Source: Candidatus Omnitrophota bacterium
GTDB lineage: Bacteria > Ratteibacteria > UBA8468 > MWAK01
Length of the DNA stretch: 35,428 bases
Assembly (NCBI GenBank): GCA_018829455.1
Contig: JAHJUB010000002.1
Coordinates: 1-35,428 of the forward strand
Reading direction: 5' to 3'
Below the pieces are notes generated by a model that made no database searches, was not told where the DNA came from, and saw only the letters and a list, made by a program, of their open reading frames with translations. The translations under genes were made by a program, and so were the position numbers. Below, piece by piece: positions 32,786 through 35,428 of this stretch (within the stretch, counting starts at the first letter, position 1; each line of letters opens with the position of its first letter).

Positions 32786-33465
32786 GTTACTTTAATAATT
32801 AGCGAAGGACCCATCGTAGTGCTGAGGTAGGCCCGTTTCAGAAACTGTCCCCTGACCACACTGGGCGCAGCAGCGTTAATAGCATCCAGGGCCGATTTCA
32901 GATTTTCGGAAAGTGCCTGCTCTTCAAAGGATATTTTTCCGATGGGAAGGTGCACGTTGCCTCCCTTATCCATCCTGAAATCCACGCGCCCGGCTTTTAA
33001 TTCCTTGATGGTCTGTCCGGTTGTAGTCGTAACCGTGCCGTTTTTCGGGCTGGGCATCAAGCCGCGCGGTCCCAAAATCTTTCCCAGCCGGGCCACGTCT
33101 TTCAAGCAGTCCGGAGTGGTAACCGCCACGTCAAAATCGGTCCAGCCTCCGGAAATTTTGGCTATGTATTCATCAAGACCCGCAAAATCGGCGCCGGCTT
33201 CCGTTGCCTCAGCCACCTGCGCTTCCTTAACCAGAGCCAGTATCCGCACCTTTTTGCCGGTTCCGTGTGGGAGCGCCGCAGTCCCTCTCACCACCAATTC
33301 GCCCTTCTTAAGGTCAACTCCAAGCCGGCAGGCAAGTTCCACGGTTTCATCAAACTTAGCGGCTTTGACCTCTTTCAGGGCAGCAATTGCCTCCGCGCCG
33401 GAATAAACCTTCTCCGGTTCCACCTTTTTGCTTCCTTCCTGATAACGCTTTGAATGCTTTTTCAT
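32782..33465 (-). CDS. rplA: 50S ribosomal protein L1
   Basis: A 227-residue L1-stalk protein that binds 23S rRNA and, in many bacteria, its own mRNA. It contains KFDETVELACRLGVDLKKGE, VRGTAALPHGTGKKVRILAL, LGKILGPRGLMPSPKNGTV and GKISFEEQALSENL. The ATG overlaps the rplK stop (ATGA), after AGAGGTAAAATC. Its TAG stop sits in a REP foot. Confidence 0.97.
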   Translation of the reverse strand: MKKHSKRYQEGSKKVEPEKVYSGAEAIAALKEVKAAKFDETVELACRLGVDLKKGELVVRGTAALPHGTGKKVRILALVKEAQVAEATEAGADFAGLDEYIAKISGGWTDFDVAVTTPDCLKDVARLGKILGPRGLMPSPKNGTVTTTTGQTIKELKAGRVDFRMDKGGNVHLPIGKISFEEQALSENLKSALDAINAAAPSVVRGQFLKRAYLSTTMGPSLIIKVT

Positions 33466-33887
33466 GATTTTACCTCTAAGCCCATGCTCCGCGCTGTTCC
33501 TTCAATAATCTTGACGGCCGCTTCCAATTTATCGGCATTCAAATCAACCATCTTTATCCGGGCAATCTCGGCAACTTGCTCCCGGGTAACGCTGCCAACC
33601 ACTTCTTTTCCAGCCGTTCCGCTGCCCTTCGCCAGACTGGCGGCCTTCTTCAGAAGGTCTGATGCCGGAGGGGTCTTTATTTTATAAGTAAAAGAGCGGT
33701 CCTCGTAAATAGTGATAACCGCCGGGAAGATGGTCCCTTCCTTGCCGCGGGTTGCTTCGTTATAAGACTTGCAGAACTCCATAATATTAACCCCGTGCGG
33801 ACCCAGGGCTGTTCCGACTGGCGGCGCCGGCGTAGCCTGTCCGGCCGGGAGCTGTAATTTTACAACCGTTTTTATTTTCTTTGCCAT
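33462..33887 (-). CDS. rplK: 50S ribosomal protein L11
   Basis: A 141-residue GTPase-centre protein. It starts AKKIKTVVKLQLPAGQATPAPPVGTALGP and contains NIMEFCKSYNEAT, FTYKIKTPPAS and a C-terminal rRNA-binding domain ending EGTARSMGLEV. Starts at ATG 33885-33887 with no clear ribosome site. Confidence 0.97.
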   Translation of the reverse strand: MAKKIKTVVKLQLPAGQATPAPPVGTALGPHGVNIMEFCKSYNEATRGKEGTIFPAVITIYEDRSFTYKIKTPPASDLLKKAASLAKGSGTAGKEVVGSVTREQVAEIARIKMVDLNADKLEAAVKIIEGTARSMGLEVKS

Positions 33888-33895
33888 AAATTAAT

Positions 33896-33980
33896 TGGAC
33901 GCTGATTTTCGCAGATAAAAATTGGTAGTTGCCGAGCTTGCTCGGCGCGGTTAACAGAGCCCGGCAAGCCGGGCGACTAC
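33896..33980. repeat. REP and CGCAGAT-type repeat between rplK and nusG
   Basis: A short GGACGCTGATTTTCGCAGAT repeat (33897-33916) precedes a GTAG...CTAC double hairpin at 33925-33980 with stems GCCGAGC/GCTCGGC and GCCCGGC/GCCGGGC. It resembles the element at 6565-6735. Confidence 0.75.
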
Positions 33981-34012
33981 AAATAATACCAAGATACTGT
34001 AGTTGCTGAGAA

Positions 34013-34534
34013 TTACACCTTTTCAACCTGCCACATATCCAGCTCAACCATGGTAGACCGACCGAAAATAGAAACGCTTACCTTGATTTTTTCTTTATCT
34101 AAAATCACTTCCTCCACCAAACCGGCGAAATTCAGGAACGGGCCTTCTCTGATTTCAACCCGGTCGCCCTTGTTAAACTCAAACCGGGGAGCCGGCTTCT
34201 CTTTTCTTTCTTCCACCAGAGAAAAAACGTTAGCCACCTCGCTCTCCGAAAGAGCGTCCGGGCTGGCATCACTACCTAACACATCCAGCACCCCGGGTAA
34301 GATCCGGATGCTGTGGACAATCTCTTTTGAGGGCTCCACCTCCACCATGATATAACCGGGCATAAGAAATTGCGTTTTACTCTCTTTCTTTCCTTCTTTA
34401 ACATCCTGCACCTGTTCCGTCGGCAGGAGAATCTGTTTTACGCTTTCCGGAAATTCCGTCTGCAAATTTTCCAAAAAACGTTTTACCTTTTTTTCGTGAT
34501 TGCTGCGTACGTGAAGAACATACCAGTTAGCCAT
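34013..34534 (-). CDS. nusG: Transcription elongation factor NusG
   Basis: A 173-residue factor that binds RNA polymerase and couples it to Rho or the ribosome. The NGN domain starts NWYVLHVRSNHEKKVKRFLE and includes LMPGYIMVEVEP and VLGS. The C-terminal KOW domain is KGDRVEIREGPFLNFAGLVEEV. Length and order are normal, and it lies between secE and rplK. The ribosome site is weak. Confidence 0.97.
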   Translation of the reverse strand: MANWYVLHVRSNHEKKVKRFLENLQTEFPESVKQILLPTEQVQDVKEGKKESKTQFLMPGYIMVEVEPSKEIVHSIRILPGVLDVLGSDASPDALSESEVANVFSLVEERKEKPAPRFEFNKGDRVEIREGPFLNFAGLVEEVILDKEKIKVSVSIFGRSTMVELDMWQVEKV

Positions 34535-34538
34535 AAAT

Positions 34539-34739
34539 TTAAAATTTACTCAGAAAAAGCTGAACTATTTTTGAGAATATGGCGTCTATGATTCCGGCAA
34601 ACAAAGCCAGCATGATTGTCAACGCCAACACAAAAAAGATCAACTGCTTTAAAACTGTCTTTTTGGGCCAGGATATCCGGCGGAACTCCAGTTTAACCCC
34701 ATCAAAATATTCCTTGAATCCCTGGAGTATTTTATTCAT
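34539..34739 (-). CDS. secE: Protein translocase subunit SecE
   Basis: A 66-residue single-pass inner-membrane subunit of the SecYEG channel. An amphipathic helix (LQGFKEYFDGVKLEFRRISWP) carries the invariant Trp-Pro near residue 22, and is followed by one membrane helix (LIFFVLALTIMLALFAGIIDAIF). Start ATG 34737-34739; an upstream in-frame extension is not supported. Confidence 0.95.
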   Translation of the reverse strand: MNKILQGFKEYFDGVKLEFRRISWPKKTVLKQLIFFVLALTIMLALFAGIIDAIFSKIVQLFLSKF

Positions 34740-34767
34740 AAAATGTGGTTTCCAAACTGTATTTACT

Positions 34768-34824
34768 GTAGTTGCCAACCTTGGTTGGCTCGGTGTAAAA
34801 GAGCCCGGCAAGCCGGGCGACTAC
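34768..34824. repeat. Double REP hairpin upstream of secE
   Basis: GTAG...CTAC element with stems GCCAACC/GGTTGGC and GCCCGGC/GCCGGGC. Confidence 0.82.
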
Positions 34825-34831
34825 AAACCCC

Positions 34832-34990
34832 TCGACTCCCTTTGTCAAGATGCAGGCCTGGAGGGAGTCGGCGGTCTCACTTCAAAGCGTTCGACTCGGC
34901 CCCCCGCTGGTATTGCTTCCTAATCAGTCTCAATACCTTACTTCGCTCCGTTCGACTCCCTTTGTCAAGATGCAGGCCTGGAGGGAGTCG
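34832..34990. repeat. 39-bp direct repeat flanking 81 bp, overlapping the tRNA-Trp 3' end
   Basis: Bases 34832-34870 and 34952-34990 are identical and exactly 120 bp apart. The second copy covers the last 18 nt of the tRNA gene plus 21 nt downstream, as integrase attachment cores do. Each copy is itself an inverted repeat, CGACTCCC...GGGAGTCG. Confidence 0.75.
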
Positions 34991-35045
34991 AACCCCCAAC
35001 CTACGGATTTGGAATCCGTTGCTCTGCCAGTTGAGCTACAGGCCT
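34973..35045 (-). tRNA. tRNA-Trp (CCA anticodon)
   Basis: A complete 73-nt cloverleaf: acceptor AGGCCTG with CAGGCCT, D-arm GCTCAACTGGCAGAGC, anticodon arm CGGATTCCAAATCCG with anticodon CCA, and a T-arm with GGTTCGACT. The discriminator is G, and the terminal CCA is not encoded. It lies between rpmG and secE. Confidence 0.97.
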
Positions 35046-35103
35046 AAAATCAAGGCACAGAGGCACAAAGTAGCGGCAAAGCGATAGTTTTGCATCTTTC
35101 AGG

Positions 35104-35126
35104 GCAGAGCTTCGCTCTGCAGCTAC
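35104..35126. repeat. Single REP hairpin; supplies the rpmG stop
   Basis: GCAGAGC/GCTCTGC stem with a TTC loop, ending in CTAC (35123-35126), which on the coding strand contains the TAG stop of rpmG. Confidence 0.8.
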
Positions 35127-35272
35127 TTGATTTCCTTATGCAGAGTGTGCTTACGACAAGTTGGGCAATATTTTTTCAACTCCACCTTTTCTTTGTGGAG
35201 TTTCTTGTTCTTGGTGGAATTATAATTACGGCGCTTACAATCCTGACACGCCAGCGTAATCAGTTCTCTCAT
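35123..35272 (-). CDS. rpmG: 50S ribosomal protein L33
   Basis: A 49-residue large-subunit protein. It starts MRELITLACQDCKRRNYNST and continues with KYCPTCRKHTLHKEIK. Both CxxC pairs (9/12 and 36/39) are kept, so this is the zinc-binding form. Start ATG 35270-35272, 14 bp after tuf; the TAG stop is in a REP foot. Confidence 0.95.
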   Translation of the reverse strand: MRELITLACQDCKRRNYNSTKNKKLHKEKVELKKYCPTCRKHTLHKEIK

Positions 35273-35286
35273 TTTTTAGTGTACAA

Positions 35287-35428
35287 CTATTCCAAGATTT
35301 CCGTCACCGCCCCTGCTCCGACGGTATGGCCGCCTTCCCGGATGGCAAAGCGCTGACCCTTCTCCATGGCGATGGGGGCGATTAGTTTTACCTCCAGTTT
35401 GGCGTTATCTCCGGGGATAATCATCTCC
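35287..35428 (-). CDS. tuf: Elongation factor Tu, C-terminal end (cut by window edge)
   Basis: Only the last 46 or so residues are visible: MIIPGDNAKLEVKLIAPIAM then QRFAIREGGHTVGAGAVTEI, the end of domain 3 of EF-Tu, which delivers aminoacyl-tRNA to the ribosome. It is the first gene of the tuf-rpmG-tRNA-Trp-secE-nusG run. The TAG stop is not part of a REP here. Confidence 0.97.
   Translation of the reverse strand, partial: EMIIPGDNAKLEVKLIAPIAMEKGQRFAIREGGHTVGAGAVTEILE

Noticed and set aside
34832..34870. A second, partial tRNA gene
   Set aside because: Only the last 18 nt of tRNA-Trp are repeated, with no cloverleaf; better described as a direct repeat.

Overview
The window is a gene-dense, almost entirely minus-strand stretch of a diderm, FtsZ-dividing bacterium. 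Diderm character is inferred from a signal-peptide lipoprotein of the YdbL/DUF1318 type next to an AsmA/YdbH-like protein. A single-chain RpoB-RpoC fusion, many GTAG-footed REP-like hairpins, tiny histone-H1-like peptides and several apparently leaderless genes suggest an uncultured candidate-phylum lineage (Omnitrophota-like is a guess). No 16S rRNA is present, so taxonomy stays open.

Layout, left to right. (1) 1-802: the 5' part of ahcY (minus) is divergent from two tiny Lys-rich peptide genes (plus). (2) 771-9075, minus: a long convergent-to-left cluster reading zinc-ribbon membrane protein, winged-helix DUF2582 protein, asd, truA, murB, ddl, ftsQ, ftsA, ftsZ, coaB. This is the tail of a dcw cell-wall/division cluster without murC. 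A solitary type I-C-like CRISPR repeat lies just upstream of it. (3) 9226-11455, plus: queF overlapping a RACE-type ferredoxin/ASKHA ATPase. (4) 11403-18735, minus: one compact operon queH-rplS-yraN-comM-asmA/ydbH-like-ydbL-like-GT-C-GT2-nusB, apparently started from a promoter that abuts the queH start codon. (5) 18736-22268: an accessory island made of a duplicated divergent promoter, a PAS-PAS-HD-GYP c-di-GMP phosphodiesterase, a decayed gene copy, an IS with an internally deleted transposase and a 5-bp target duplication, a 335-bp MITE-like element with 31-bp perfect terminal repeats, and an orphan gene. (6) 22269-22840: no gene; a cluster of REP hairpins and a 158-bp branched inverted repeat. 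(7) 22841-35428, minus: the transcription/translation block tuf(partial)-rpmG-tRNA-Trp-secE-nusG-rplK-rplA-rplJ-rplL-rpoBC-rpsL-rpsG. No fusA follows rpsG.

Queuosine synthesis appears twice (queF and queH), both with extended -10 promoters only 6-8 nt from the start codon. The envelope genes (murB, ddl, ftsQAZ, asmA/ydbL, glycosyltransferases) and information-processing genes share long transcription units whose junctions are repeatedly occupied by REP hairpins.

The most unusual feature is that all REP-like hairpins, despite unrelated stem sequences, carry a GTAG foot. In six genes (ddl, ftsQ, rpoBC, rplL, rplA, rpmG) that foot forms the TAG stop codon itself. Several REPs also carry other palindromes nested in their loops.
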